From assembly GCA_963575745.1 (NCBI GenBank), contig CAUYUJ010015704.1, positions 222,501-286,500 of the forward strand: 64,000 bases of DNA. Reading direction: 5' to 3'. The DNA comes from Prorocentrum cordatum (Eukaryota; Sar; Dinophyceae; Prorocentrales; Prorocentraceae). Position 1 is the first letter of the stretch. Every line of letters starts with the position of its first letter. Below, one piece after another: positions 1 through 12,295 of the stretch. The notes under the pieces are model-generated. The model was given only the letters and a program-made list of their open reading frames with translations. It searched no databases and had not been told where the DNA came from. The translations under genes and the position numbers were made by a program.

Positions 1-99
1 GGACGCGCCAGTACACCCAAAGATAGATTCAAAGTGGCCGCAACGAGGTGTGGCTCTTCTCCGCGCTGTCTTGGCCGATAAGGAGGTTCGGGGCGAAGC

Positions 100-945
100 A
101 CCTTACCCTGAGCGCGCCCGAACGTGAAGCACGATCGTGAGACTGTACCGGCTGCGTGGACGATAATTTGGGCGTGAGGTGTCGATGCTATCCCTCATGA
201 CCTCATATAACGACATGTTGGGCCCCACGAAGTGGGACCCGGATGTGTGCTTGATCCGTCCCATGGGGACGCAACGAATTAGCAAGAAAGCGCGCGCGCC
301 TTGCCTGGGGGGGGCAGGATTTGTCCGCCCCTGGGCTGCGGTTCAAGCTAGAATCCAAACGCGCGCGGTTCTGATATGTGTTGCTTCTGTCCCGGCTGCG
401 TGGCCGATGATTTGGGGGTGAGGTGCCGATGCGATCCCCCCCTTGACCTCACAACGACATGTTGGGCCCCACGAAGTGGGATCCGGATGTGTGCTTGATC
501 CACCCCATGGGGACGCAACAAATTAGAATGAAAGCGCGCGCGCCTTGCCGGGGGGGTAGGATTTGTCCGCCCCTGGGCGGCGGCTCAAGCCAGAAACCAA
601 ACGCGCGCGGTTCACGTATGTGGTATGTGGTGTTGCGTCTGTCCCGGTTGCGTGGCCGATAATTTTGAAGTGAGGTGTCGAAGGCTAGAGTCCAAGCATG
701 CGCGGTTCTGATATGTGGTGTTGCGTCTGTCCCGGCTGCGTGGCCGATAATTTGGGGGTGAAGTGTCGATGGTATCACCCTGGCACGAAGTGGGACCAGA
801 ATGTGTGCTTGGTCCCCGGGGGACGCAACAAACTAGAACCAAAGCGCGCGCACCCTGCCGGGGGGCAGGATTTGTCCGCCCCTGGGCGGCGGTGCAAGCT
901 AGAATCCGAGCGTGCGCGATTCTGATGTGTGGTGTTGCGTCTTGA
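100..945. repeat. Tandem repeat, unit about 245 bp, 3-4 copies
   Basis: The block beginning CGGCTGCGTGG(C/A)CGAT recurs near 151, 392, 645 and 733. Each copy is followed by a segment with CCACGAAGTGGGA and a G-rich segment with GGATTTGTCCGCCCCTGGGC. The copy at 645 is shortened. Short ORFs on both strands follow the repeat and are not genes. Confidence 0.85.
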
Positions 946-969
946 TTGCATGCGCCACATATTGCGCCC

Positions 970-1066
970 AAGCTTGAAGCAGGCCCGTGAGACACGACAG
1001 CTTGCACCACGTATTGCTCCCGAGAGTGAAGCAGGACCGTGAGACACGATAGCTTGCACCACGTAT
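970..1066. repeat. Two copies of a 50-bp tandem repeat
   Basis: Two adjacent copies share GTGAGACACGA(C/T)AGCTTGCACC, at about 988-1,011 and 1,039-1,062. The tail resembles the TAGCTTGCACCAC minisatellite at 21.5 kb. Confidence 0.7.
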
Positions 1067-1875
1067 GGTTATGCTGATGTAGGCCTTGCGTTTGCCCTGC
1101 AGTTCATGGGGACCTACGGACTGGATCATGTAATGAAATGTGCCATGCACGTGGTGACAGCGATGGATGCGTGACGATGGGAGCGACAGGCACGTTTTTT
1201 CTCTTGAGAGCGACCAGGGAGTCAGAGGAGGGAGGAGATAGGGAGGTACTCGCTAGCGGGGCGGTGGCTGGGAAACCCGACAGGGTCGCAGGACAATCTT
1301 TCTGGGATCCCCAAGGGGCCCCAGGCGATCACAAGATGGCCCTCAAGTAAGATCTACCGCTTAGATCTTCATTTTGGGACCTGCCAGGGTCGCAGGACGG
1401 CCCCAGGAGGGTCCCTGGAGGACTTCTATCCTGTCGCAAGATTTCCTGAGGGACGAACTACAGCGTAAATCTCGGAATTCGCCAGGGCCGCAGGGATTGT
1501 CCAAGAGGGGCCTCTGGGGGCCCGCCAGACGGGCACAATATTGACCCCAATGAAGACCAACAATGTAGAAGTATTTTGGGCTGATGATCTACAATGTATA
1601 TCGTTGTCTGAGACCTGGCAGTGCCGCAAGAAAGTCCCCAGGATTCGAACGGGGACCACAGGGTGCCCCCAGGTAACAAGATGGCCCCTCCGAAGATCTA
1701 GGGCGTAGACCTGATCTGCGGTCGCCCCTCGACCGCACAATCACGTTTACCGTTGCATCTATAGCACAGGTAGCGTTTATTCAATTATTTTCCTGGGCAT
1801 TTTATGAGATCAAGTGGGTTGCGAGTATGCAATGTCTCACGCACCTCGCGTCGCAACTAGAAGTATATGTGCGGC
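1067..1875. other. Gene-free spacer with scattered short G-rich repeats
   Basis: No convincing coding sequence. Short units of the type CAGGGTCGCAGGA and AAGATGGCCC recur at 1,280-1,700 and resemble the GGGGCC-rich dispersed repeats elsewhere in the window. Confidence 0.5.
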
Positions 1876-1879
1876 ACTC

Positions 1880-3680
1880 TAACCAGTCGTGCAGGACCGC
1901 CAGGATTGCCGCCGGGTTGTGTCTAGGAAACGATTGCCTCGTAGATGGGGTAGTTGTGCAGGACCGCCAGCATTGCCGCCGGGCTGTGTCCTGGAGGGTA
2001 ATCCACGACGTGTCGAAAGTAGACAAGAGCCGTTGGCATTGCCGCCTGCATAACTCTATGAGGCGCATGCCTTGTGGGTGGGGTAGTTGTACAAGACCGC
2101 CAGCATTGCCGCCGGGCTGTGTCCTGGAGGGCTGAAATTCCGACGTGTCGAAAGAACACGAGAGCCATTGGCATTGCCGCCAGTCTGTGTCCAGGAGGCG
2201 CTTGCCTAGTAGATGGGGACATGTGCAGGGCCGCTGGAATTGCCGCCGGGCTGTGTCCCAGGGGGTTGAACCTCCGACGTATCGAAAAAATGCAAGAGCC
2301 GCTGGCATTGTCGCCAGGCTATGTCTAGGAGGCGCATGCTTCGTGGGTGGGATAGCTGTGCAGGGCCGCTGGCATTGTCGCCAAGCTGTGTCCCCGAGGG
2401 CTGAACCTCCGACGCGTCGAAGTTAAACCAGAGCAGCTGGCATTGCCGCCAGGCTGTGTCCAGGAGGCGCATGCCTCATGGGTGGGTTGGCTGTGCAGGA
2501 CCGCCGGCATTGCCGCCGGGCTGTGTCCCCTAGGCAAGAATTTCCGACGTGTCGAAAGTAAACAAGAGCCGCTGGCATTGCCACCAGACTGTGTCTAGGA
2601 AGCGCTTGCCTCGTGGGTGGGCATTTGTGCAGGACCGCCGGCATTGCCGCCAGGCTGTGTCCCGGAGGCCGGAGACTCCGACGTGTCGAAAGTGGTCAAA
2701 TGCCGCTGGCATTGCCGTCAACTGTATCCAAGAGGCGCTTGCCTCGTGGGTGGGGTAGTTGTGTAGGACCGCCGGCGTTTCCGCTGGGTTGTGTCCCAGA
2801 GGGCGGAACCTCCGTCGTGACGAGAGTAAAACACGAAGCGTTGGCACTGCTGCCAGACTACGTCCTCGAGGCGCGTGCCTCGTGGGTGTGGTAGTTGTGC
2901 AGGACCGCCAGCATTGCCGCCGGGCTGTGTCCCAGGGGGTTGATCTTCCGACGTATCGAAATAAAGCAAGCGCATACCTCGTGGGCGGGGTAGGTGTGCA
3001 GGACCGCCAGCATCGTTGCCAGGCTGTGTCCTGGAGGGTGGAACCTCCGACGTGTCGAAAGTAAGCAAGAGTCGCTGGCATTGCCGCCTCGATGTGCCAG
3101 GAGGCGCTTGCCTCGTGGGTGTGGGCATTTGTGCAGGACCGCCGACACTGACGCCGGGCTGTGTCCAGGAGGCCAGAGCCTCCGACGTGTCGAAAGTATC
3201 CCACATCCGCCGGCATTGCCGCCAGACTGTGTCCACGAGGCGTTTGCCTCGGAGGTGGGGTAGTTGTGCAAGATCGCCGGCATTTCCGCCGGGCTGTGAC
3301 CCAGAGAGCTGAACCTCCGCCATGCCTAAAGTATAAAAGAACCGCTGGCATTGCCGCCAACCGTGTCCAAGATGCGCTTGCCTCGTGGGTGGGGTAGTTT
3401 GCGGGACCGCCAGCATTGCCGCCCGGTTGTGTCCTTGAGGCATCTCCCTCGCGACGTGGGCAGGCGTGCAGGCTCAGCAAATGCACGCAACCTGTCGTTG
3501 CCGCCAGGCAGCGCCCACCGGAAACGAGGTGCGAGAACAGGTAGAAGTGAGTGTGCAGGACCGCCAGTCTTGCCGCCGGGCTGTGTCCTTGAAGCGACTG
3601 CCTCGTGACGAAGGCAAACACGCAGAATATGCGCAATTATGCACGGTCGCTGGCACTGCCGCCCTTGCCTCAATCATCAG
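1880..3680. repeat. 67-bp satellite arranged as 134-bp dimers
   Basis: The core GCATTGCCGCC followed by GGCTGTGTCC recurs about every 67 bp, for example near 1971, 2037, 2103, 2170, 2238, 2306, 2371, 2441, 2508, 2574 and 2641. That gives roughly 26 monomers. Odd and even monomers differ: one type leads into CCGACGTGTCGAAAGT, the other into GGCGCTTGCCTCGTGGGTGGG. The regular higher-order unit is therefore about 134 bp. One spacing near 2,912-3,010 is about 98 bp, probably an internal rearrangement. Long ORFs on the minus strand are by-products, because the unit is nearly stop-free in some frames. Confidence 0.9.
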
Positions 3681-3924
3681 AGGCGGGTGCCCGTGACTGT
3701 CCATCGACACGGATGGGCATCCAGGCCCGTACGGCCTTGCTTCTTTGGGGAAGGCCGTGCCTGCCCTGAGTGTGAGGGCGAAACGTCCTAGGCCACTGTC
3801 GCCCGGCCACTCACTGGATAAGGGGCCACCCAGGGGTGCTCCTCGAGTTCAAGGACCTCTTAGTGGCGCCCCGTGCGTCCCCTAAACTTTTCCCCGAACC
3901 CAGTATCGAATGGCGTCGGTACGA

Positions 3925-4235
3925 GGAGGAGGAGGAGGAGGAGGAGGAGGAGGAAGAGAAGGAAGAGGAGGAGGAGGAGGAGGAGGAGGAGGTGGAGGAG
4001 GAGGAGGAGGTGGAGGAGGAGGAGGAGGAGGAGGAGGAGGAGGAGGTGGAGGAGGAGGAGGAGGAGGGTGGGGGGGAGGAGGAGTAGGGAGGAGGACGGT
4101 AGCTGACTACGGTCGGGGGGCCCGACTAAGGTTTTACTAGCGTTGCGCGCTGGGCCCATCAGCCAGGGCAACGGCGCCCTGGGCTGATTTCATGTTTGAG
4201 GAGGAGGAGAAGGAGGAGGAGGAGGAGGGGGAGGA
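3925..4235. repeat. (GGA)n microsatellite, interrupted
   Basis: Nearly uninterrupted GGA/GGT triplets at 3,925-4,086 and a shorter run at 4,196-4,235. The poly-Glu, poly-Arg and poly-Gly ORFs here are translations of the microsatellite. Confidence 0.95.
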
Positions 4236-5510
4236 CAGACCCAGACTCTAGACCTGCGAAGGAGTGGTGATTTCAACCCAGGCGCTTTTGCCAAGTTTCG
4301 TCCAGGGTTGGTGGTTTCAATCTATGCCTGGTGGTTTCAACCCTGGCATCTGTGAGCCGTGTGTGGGCCTGGGGGGCATCAGAAACGAATCCGGAAGAAT
4401 GCCCCGGGGAAGGGGCCGGGGGCCCTGGGGTGCGGAATGTACAACATCACATTGCCAGATGTTTTGGGGGGAGGAGGTGGAGGAGGATGAGGACAGACGA
4501 GGAACAGGTCGGATCAGCACTCCCCGAATTTGCGCGGAAGGCTTACTCAGCTAGGCGAGTGTCGCACCCAAGGGACACGACCGTTTGGGAATTGACCGTA
4601 CATGAGGTTCGCCTGGAATTCACACGCCTACCTACCCACACTAAACAGGTATGGGCCACGAGCTGTCGGACAGAGCAAGCACGCAGACCGTACACAACGA
4701 GTTGGCATGGACAAAGCCCGAACTTCTCATACATATGGACATACGGAACGCATTCGACAGGATTTTTCTGTGCGGAACGCATGCAGGTCACGCACATTCG
4801 TAGCCTGATTTGTGCACATGATTTGTCGCCATCGCCGTCTGCCATCATGTGGCCCGTCGTCTCCCATCATTTGTCGCCTGCCGCCGTCTGTCGTCGTCAG
4901 CCTTCGTCGCCTTCGCCGCTGTCGCGGGCGCCGCCGCCGCCGCCGCCGCCGTGGGCGCCCACGCTTCCGCCGCCAGAGAGGGCGCCGGCCGCCGCCGTGC
5001 CGTCCAGAGGGCTCGCGCGCGCGGACCCGCCCGGACCGTCCGCGCCTCCGACGCCGCCCCGCGGCAGCAGGAGCCCCCCGCGGGCGCCACCGGCCAGGCG
5101 CCGCTCGCGGCGCCGGCCGCCAGGCGCGCCCGTTTCGCCGCCGCCGCGCGTCGTCGGCCGCGCCGGGCGCCGTCGCCGCGGGCGCATCGTCGGCGGCTGC
5201 CGCCGGCGTCGCCGGCGTCGTCGGCGCCCCCGCCGCCTTGCGGCGTCGCTGCCGCGGCCACCGCCGCCGCAGGCGCCCCTGTGAGCGTCACCACCGTCGC
5301 GTTCGTCGCCGGTGCCTGGCCGTCGTGGTCGTAGCCGTTGGCGCTGCTGCCGGTGCCTGGTGGTCGCCGTCGTGGCCGCGGGCGCCTGACCGCGGCCAGC
5401 GTTCGTCCTGGCGGGCGTTCTGTCAGTGGCGACCCCTCGATTGTCCTCTTCCTGTCTTTCCTCGTCCTCGTCCTCGTCCTGCTGTTCCTCTCTAATGCTG
5501 TCATTTGCTG
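4236..5510. other. Gene-free region with a very GC-rich block
   Basis: 4,236-4,840 shows no gene. 4,840-5,510 is built of CGCCG and GTCGCC units with overlapping Ala/Arg/Pro-rich ORFs on both strands. No recognisable domain is visible and no frame stands out. Confidence 0.5.
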
Positions 5511-7545
5511 AGGGGGCGTAAACGGTCCCTATGGTAAAAACATCAAAGTGAGGAACAGTTCGAGGTCAATGCTTTCAAAAAGTTCAAGTTCGAGCTTGCG
5601 AGAATCCTGAAGTCCAGAAAAAGTGTAGCTACAGTTCGGCAGCGAAGAATTGCCATACATCCGGAGCGCGTGTGACCTGTTCGTGAACTCCCGAATTGGT
5701 TTCGAACTTTTTCCGAATTTTCTTTTTTGGTATCAGAACGTTTTTCCTAACTTTGAGACGTAGTTCGAACTTTGTTCGGATTTGTCCGGACTCTGTCCAT
5801 ACTCCTGTTAACCATTTGGTATGTTTGCGGTGCCCCCCTGAACTTTCGAACTTGTTTCGAACTCTTGCTTTCCTTGGTTTGCGAACTCGAACTTCTAACT
5901 TTCTTCCCCCCCCAAACCCAAGCTCGAACTTGAATATTCCCAGCCAATTTCAAACCTAATGTCCGTCATGCCCATCATGCTCCTCCTCTTTTCATGGTCT
6001 TCCTCTTGCCGCCGCTCTTCCTTTCGTTTCCCTGCTTCTTCTCCAACTCCTCCTGCTCCTTCCCCTCCCCATGCTCATTCGATCATTCTGCTTCCCATGA
6101 TCCAACCGCTCCTCGCATCCCGCCAGACTATAACTAGTATGTCCGTTGCCATCACCCTGCGTGCTCGTGTCGGTTGGGTAGTTGATCGTTGGCGACAGTG
6201 TTGTGGAGCTCGAGTGGTGGAAAAGGCAAGCGCTGGGTAATTATGTTGCGGGCGGTTATCGCCGGACGCACGCCCCCGCCAAGGTGTCACCGTCCAAGCC
6301 CGAAAGCACGTCGAGGCCGTCATGGCGGAAGCTATGGAGACGGTTGTCGGATCATTTTGTGAGGTTCACATTTCGTGCGACGGCGGATCATTGTTGGAGA
6401 TGTTTGGGAGTCTGTAGAAGATTCAGGAGGGTTCTGGAGTCTCTAAGGGATTTCTTGAGGCCTCTTGGATATTGTCTGAGACCGTCTTGGGCCGCCAAGG
6501 TGGGGCCCGGGAGCTGATTCGGGATCATCCTGGGGCCTGCCAGCCAAGCCCCCTTTGGGCACTCTTGGGGGTCTTTGGCGCTCTCTTGGAGCCCTTCTAA
6601 GCTCCACTTGTAGCTATCTTGGGCGTCATTGGAGCCATGTTGGGACCGCAGGAGGCCATAGAAAGTGAAAAGGTGAGAAAGCCAGCAAACTTGAAACCCG
6701 TCAGGCTTTTTTCAATGGTGAGTGTAAAGACTTCCGAAGCTTGGGGATGGTTTGGCCCGTCTGAAGGCCTCTTGGGGCCTGTCTTGGACCAGATTGGGCT
6801 GCAAATGTGCTCTCCGCGTCCCCTGCTGCAGCTTTTGCCGTGTCGGCAGCTCTCGAAAGCTCGGTGCATCTCGCCTGCGGGGCATCGGAGCCCTCTGGGG
6901 GACCCAGCAGCCCCTTAGGAAGCGACAGTGAGGGAAGGCCGGCAGCATCAGCACTTCCTGTGGATTTGAATGAGTTTGGCCTCTCTTGGGGGCCAGTTGA
7001 GCTATTGGGGGTCTCCAAGGAGCTTACAGTATTTGGCCATGTTGGGCCACTTTGGAGGGCCACCTTGAGGCCTCCTGAGGCGTACAGTCAAGACGCTGAA
7101 AATGACCATGCTGGGATCAGGAGGGGCCCTTGCTTCGCCGTGGCCGAGGCTCGCCGTGTCCAGGAAGACCACTTCGTTCACCTTCTGCCGACCATCGCGC
7201 CCGTCGCTCGCACTTGTCTTCCAGGCCAGGCTGCGCACGCGCGTTCCCAGGGGTGCTCCGGCGCCTGCTCAGCGGGATTTGCGAGATCGGCAGAGGTTGG
7301 CCGGGCATCCGAGTCCCCATGGCTGGTTCTCCCGGGCGGGTTCCGACTGCGCGTTCCCACTGGCGGAGGGTGGGACGCTCGCGACAGGAAGTTCCGTCGT
7401 TAGTCTTCCATCAATTCCTCGTGGCAGCACGGTTGCCTGCACCACGGCCTCGCCCCCCGATCGCCCCCCTTCCCCCCTTCCGAGGAAGGGCGGCGCCAGG
7501 CCTGCGGCGGGCCGCAGGAGGAAGAGAGCGGCGGCCTCAACACGA
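5511..7545. other. Gene-free region with GTTCGAACTT-type repeats
   Basis: At 5,560-5,950 the motif TTCGAACTT and variants recur at irregular spacing, giving a Phe/Arg/Ser-rich ORF that I regard as non-coding. 6,380-7,080 contains scattered CTTGGGGGCC-like units. An ORF of about 198 codons at 6,807-7,403 has no domain I recognise. Confidence 0.45.
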
Positions 7546-7546
7546 C

Positions 7547-7686
7547 ATGGGGGGGAGAGAGAGGGGGAGAGGAGGGAGGAGAGAGGCGGAGAGAGGGAGG
7601 GGGAGAGAGAGGGGGAAAGGAGAGAGGGGGAGAGAGAGGAGAGAGGGGGAGGGAGAGAGGAGAGATGGGGAGAGGAGAGGGGGAGG

Positions 7687-7720
<34 letters not shown>

Positions 7721-8170
7721 AACAAAAAATGGGCATGGGGGGAAAGAAGGGAGGGAGAGGAGGAAGGAGAAGGGAGGAGAACGGAGGGGGAAAAAGGATG
7801 AGGAGAAGAGGGACCGATTTCGACAGGTTGCAGATGGCGGCCGCCGAGCCGTTGCGAGGCCAGGAGGTGTGAGGTGGGGCAGCGGGGAGGCGCAGCAGCA
7901 TCGAGCTAAAACGTCCAAGCGATTCGCGTAGGAGGGGTGCGAACGACAGAGATAAGGAATGATACAGGAGAGGAAAGAAGGAGGAGGAGGGAAGAGGGAT
8001 AAGAAGGAGGAAGAGGATGGAAGAGGGGGAAGAGGGATGAGGAGGAGGAGGAGGAGGAGGAGGAGGATGAAGATGAGGAGGGGGAGGAAGAGGAAAGAGG
8101 AGGAGGATGTGGAGAAGGAGGAGGAGGAGGAGGAGGAGGAGGAGAGAGGAGGAGAGAGGAGCAGGGGAAA
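7547..8170. repeat. Purine-rich simple sequence, (GGGAGA)n and (GGA)n
   Basis: Two polypurine tracts, about 7,547-7,730 and 7,959-8,170, are separated by a mixed segment. The minus-strand Ser/Leu/Pro ORFs are their translations. Confidence 0.9.
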
Positions 8171-8404
8171 TGATGAGGAGTCGAACAATGAAATACATTA
8201 CACAAACAGAGACTTTCGGAGTTCCTCGCGGACTTTCTTGGATCGGCGCTGGGCCCCCTGGCGTCACCTCAGGCGCCGCCCGCAGATTTATCCCAACCAT
8301 CTTGTGCTGTTGGCTTCCCGTTTTGAATCCTCAGCGGCCCGCGTCACTCCTCACCTTCCTCATCCCCCTTCTCTCTTTTTACTGGCATTGTTTTTCTTCC
8401 CTCC

Positions 8405-8660
8405 GCGTGCCAATTTCGGCACACCAAGCACACCCCTCACGCGTGTCGTGGCCTCATAGGGAGCTCCACCTAATGCTCCAGTGGGAGCGTCCACACGTGG
8501 CACCCGCTCGATTTCGGCACACCCTTCACGCGCTTCGTGGCTCCGTAGGGGCTCCACCTAGGGCCCCAATGGGTGCGTCCACATGCACCCACCCGCCCAT
8601 TTCGGCACACCCCGCACACGCTCCGTGGCCTCACAGGGAGCTCCCCCTCCTTCGGTCCAC
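8405..8660. repeat. Three copies of a 90-100 bp tandem repeat
   Basis: ATTTCGGCACACC recurs near 8,411, 8,511 and 8,598. Each copy is followed by a CGTGGC(C/T)(T/C)C block and a GGGAGCTCC or GGGGCTCC block. Confidence 0.8.
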
Positions 8661-9784
8661 TTGCCGTTCCGTATCCAAATCCGCACGTGCATGTGGCCGC
8701 ATTTTGCGGCTGCGCCAGGATAGTTGTATTTGAGGTTGCTCTTGCAGCCATTATGGTTGGGCAGTGAGTGGACGGGGAAGGGAGTCGGGAGGCTGAGGAA
8801 GGGGAGTATGCAGCACATGAGGGATGAGGGGGGAATGGGAATGTGGGAGGACGGACGAGAGAGGAAGGATATAGCAGGGAGGGGTAAGAGGGAGGAGAGA
8901 TGCACCAAGGGAGAAAGACAGAGGAGGAGTAGGAGGAGGGGAGAGTGTGGACGAGCAGGAGCGTGAAAATGGGTAGAAACACGAGTATGATGAGGTAGAG
9001 GTTTAGGATAATAGCGAGGGTCCGCTCAATCGTCTGCTGAGCACATGACCCGTGCGGTCACCCTCCAGAGACGGATTCCTGACTGCGCTGAGAGTTGCGT
9101 TCTTTTTCCCGCGGCAGTGTTGACGGCAGGGGGGTGGCGCGCAGTTGAGGGGGGCGTTTGAACATGGTTTGTTAATGGTTCGATCGATTCGGTAATGTGT
9201 AGCAGAGGTTGCGTGCGGTATCGATCGAGTCGAGTCCGCATACCCAAGGGAATACCAAAGGGGGGCCTTGCCCTTTGGATGGGTTTCGATGTGTTCGCTC
9301 GGTTATGCAAGCGTTTCGATCGATGCGCGGCAAACGATTGCGTGTGGACGGCCCGGATACGGGTCTCCTCTTTAGGAGCGTCTGGAGGAACGTCTTCACC
9401 CTGCAGGGCTTTCAGGAATCACTTCGAGGCCACTGGCGCACTCCAGGAAGACCTCAGGAGCCTCTGGCGCGTTTCTTTTGTCCTGGATCGTCGCCGTCGC
9501 GTCGTCGTCGTCGTCTTGGTCTGCGAGATACCCCCGCAGCGCCCGCGAAGTTTTGCTCCATTTGACGCTGGGCTGGCAGCGAAAAAGGCTGTCGACTTCG
9601 TTTCGTTTTTGGGGCGCGTTGGCGAGCGGAAGAGGCGTTGCTGGGCTTTGAGGCCCCCCGGGACAATCTGCGAAAGAGACAGGGGCGAGGCGGGGTGCGA
9701 GAGCAGGCGTGGTGAGCAGAACCGCTGGCAGTCGCGTCCGTGCAGTCCCAGCCGCGATCGCGATCTCGGAAAGAGCGTGTTCTA
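8661..9784. other. Gene-free spacer
   Basis: Contains purine-rich stretches at 8,770-8,970 and no protein family I recognise on either strand. Confidence 0.4.
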
Positions 9785-10745
9785 CCGCTGCTGGCGGAAA
9801 ACCGGGGGGGGTCACTATCGGTTCGAACCCCTCCCCCCCCCTCCGGAAAACCGGGCGGGGTCACTACCGGTTCGAACCCCTTCCCCCCCCCCGTTCATCA
9901 TGAAAAGGGAGGGGGGTCACTACCAGTTCGAACCCCTCCCCCCCCCCCGGCCCCCCCCCCTCCCTCGAAAACCGGCAGGGGTCACTACCGGCTCGAACCC
10001 CCCCCCCCGAAAACCGAGGGGGGGTGCGGACAGTGGTGGGGACGGTGGTGGTGGGGACAGTGGTGAGGAGACAGCGGGACAGTGGTGGGGACAGTGGGAC
10101 AGTGGTGGGGACGGTAGTGGTGGGGACAGTGGTGAGGACAATGGTGGGAACAGTGGGGACAGTGGACAGTGGTGGGGACGGTGGTGGTGGGGATAGTGGT
10201 GTGGGGACAGTGGGAATGAGGTGGAAACAGTGGGACAGTGGAGGGTACAGTGGTGGTGGGGACAGTGGTGAAGGCGGTGGCGAGGACGGCGGTGGGACAA
10301 TGGGACAGAGGTACAGTGGGGACAGTGGTGGGGACAGTGGGGACAGTGGTGGGAACAGTGGGACAGCTCAGTGGGACAGCGGAGGAGTCAGTGGGACAGT
10401 GGGGACAGTGGGGATAGTCGGGCAGTGGTTGGGGCCGTGGAGAAAGTGGGGAGAGTGGAACCGTGGTGGGAACAGTGGTGGGAACAGTGGGGACAGTGCG
10501 ACAGTGGTGGGGGCACTGGTGGGGACAGTAGGGACGGTGGTGGAACCAGTGGGGACAGTGGTGGTGAGGACAGTGGTGCTGGGAACAACAGTGGGGGATG
10601 TGGTGCGGACGGTGGTAGGGACCGGGAGTCGTTTGCTGGCGGTGGCGGGGGAGGGGTTCGAACCGGTAGTGACCCCCCTCCGGTTTTCGAGGGGGGTGGG
10701 GGGTTCGAACCGGTAGTGACCCCCCCGGTTTTCGAGGGGAGGGGG
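9785..10745. repeat. Inverted repeat arms around a GGGGACAGT minisatellite
   Basis: At 9,795-10,020 a unit with GAAAACCGG, GGGTCACTACCGGTTCGAAC and a C-run occurs four times on the plus strand. At 10,650-10,745 the same unit occurs about twice in the opposite orientation. Between them, 10,022-10,640 is an array of units such as GGTGGGGACAGTGG. The T-loop-like string GGTTCGAAC has no surrounding tRNA structure. Confidence 0.85.
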
Positions 10746-11186
10746 GGGGGTAGGGGAGGGAGGGGGGGGGGGGGTGCCGGGGCAGGGGAGGGGGGGGGGG
10801 TCCAGCAGGGGAGGGGGGGAGGATTTTCGGAGGGGGGGGGGGGAACCCCGGGCTACGGAGGAAAAGGGCGGCAATTTTCCGCAGTAAAGCGGCGGTGGAT
10901 CACGCTCTCTCCGATCTCGATCGTGGCCGTCCAAGCGACGCTGGCACCAGCCTGCGGAGCAGCGATCGCGGGGGGGTCGGCGACGGGAGATGGCAGGGAA
11001 GTGCAAGGACCAGACAGGCCTAGGACAACGGTAAATCTCCCCCCATCTGCGTCCTGGAGGTTTTTGGAACAGCCACGGCGCCCAACGTATCCTCCAAATC
11101 CGCCGTTCTTCAGAGATGCCAGACTGCGAAGGCCTCGCGGCCGGTGCCTCCGACCCCGACGGGAACCGACGACGACGACGACGACG

Positions 11187-11269
<83 letters not shown>

Positions 11270-11279
11270 GACGACCACG

Positions 11280-11355
<76 letters not shown>

Positions 11356-11375
11356 CGGGGGCGGCGGCTGCGGCG

Positions 11376-11414
<39 letters not shown>

Positions 11415-11445
11415 GCGGCGGCGGCGATGGCGATGACCACGACGA
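10746..11445. repeat. Poly-G and (CCACGA)n/(CGA)n simple sequence
   Basis: Long G runs at 10,746-10,850. At 11,160-11,440 the sequence is CGA triplets, then CCACGA hexamers, then CGA and GGC triplets. Poly-Thr, poly-Arg and poly-Asp ORFs arise from these. 10,860-11,140 shows no recognised gene. Confidence 0.9.
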
Positions 11446-12295
11446 CGTTGACGCTCTGGAGCCGAAAGCTGCTCCCAGGGAGGGGTGCTCCCCGCAGGGG
11501 TAGGGCGGTTGCAACCCCCGGGACCCCCCCGCACCCCTGGACCCCCCCCCCACCCCCCACCCTTGGGACCCCCCCCGGCGGGGGAGGGATCAAGAGGAAG
11601 GGGCTTGGAGATACCAGATTTGTCTACGTCCGATCTTGTCTTCGTCCTACCGTGGCCTCGAGGGAGAGATTGTGAGGTCAAGACGGCGGTGCCCGGAGCG
11701 CGGCTGGAACACCTCATGTGCCACCTCTCCAACCTGCAGCTCCAGACCGAGCTCGGCGACCTGGAGGATCAGCTCCTGCAGCAGGAGCCGCCAGCGACGG
11801 CGCCATTGACGGCGACGACGGCGGCGGTGGCGGCCTCTAGCGCCGCGACGGCGGAGGCGGTGCGGCGGCGTCCCGCGCCGACGCGCCGAACAGCCCGAGG
11901 TCTGGGGAGCCCTCGGGGCGGGGGGGGGGGAGGCGCAGCTTGCGGGCCAGAGAGGGCGCCCCCCCCTCCTCCCCCCCTCCCTGAGCAGGGCGCGCCCCTC
12001 CTCTCGGGGGCCGCCCTGCGGCACCTCCCTCCCCTCGAGGGGGGCGCCTCGCGGGGGGGGGGGGGGGCTTCCCCTCTGCGCCTGGCCCGCCTGGGCCACC
12101 CCTCCCATCGGGCGGGCCCGCCTGCTCTGCGGCAGCGCCGCCGGGATCCGGTGCACGCCATCCTTCAAGCAGCAACGGCCCGTCAGTTGCAGGCATCGAG
12201 AAGCAGCAGGCTGCACATAACGAAGCTTTCGGGGGTCCGCGTGGACTTTTCTTGGATCGGCGTCATAGGCCCCCCTCCACCCCGCCCCTGAGTTC
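11446..12295. other. GC-rich region, no recognised gene
   Basis: A plus-strand ORF at 11,485-12,291 ends with a sequence whose DNA around 12,227-12,265 (GGACTTTTCTTGGATCGGCG) nearly repeats at 8,220-8,245. The shared segment suggests a dispersed repeat rather than a unique gene. Confidence 0.4.

Noticed and set aside
2530-3636. 368-codon minus-strand ORF with repeated motifs, like a repeat protein
   Set aside because: It lies exactly on the 67-bp satellite and the frame is lost where spacing changes.
1880-3680. CRISPR array
   Set aside because: Units touch each other with no unique spacers, and the genome is eukaryotic in character.
3836-4171. ORFs rich in Glu, Arg, Gly or Leu
   Set aside because: All are translations of a GGA microsatellite in different frames.
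9820-9870. tRNA T-loop-like GGTTCGAACCCC
   Set aside because: It is part of a 50-60 bp tandem unit and no acceptor, D or anticodon arms can be folded around it.
10368-11732. 454- and 434-codon ORFs on opposite strands
   Set aside because: They consist of Thr, Arg or Val runs from CGA/CCACGA repeats and the GGGGACAGT minisatellite.
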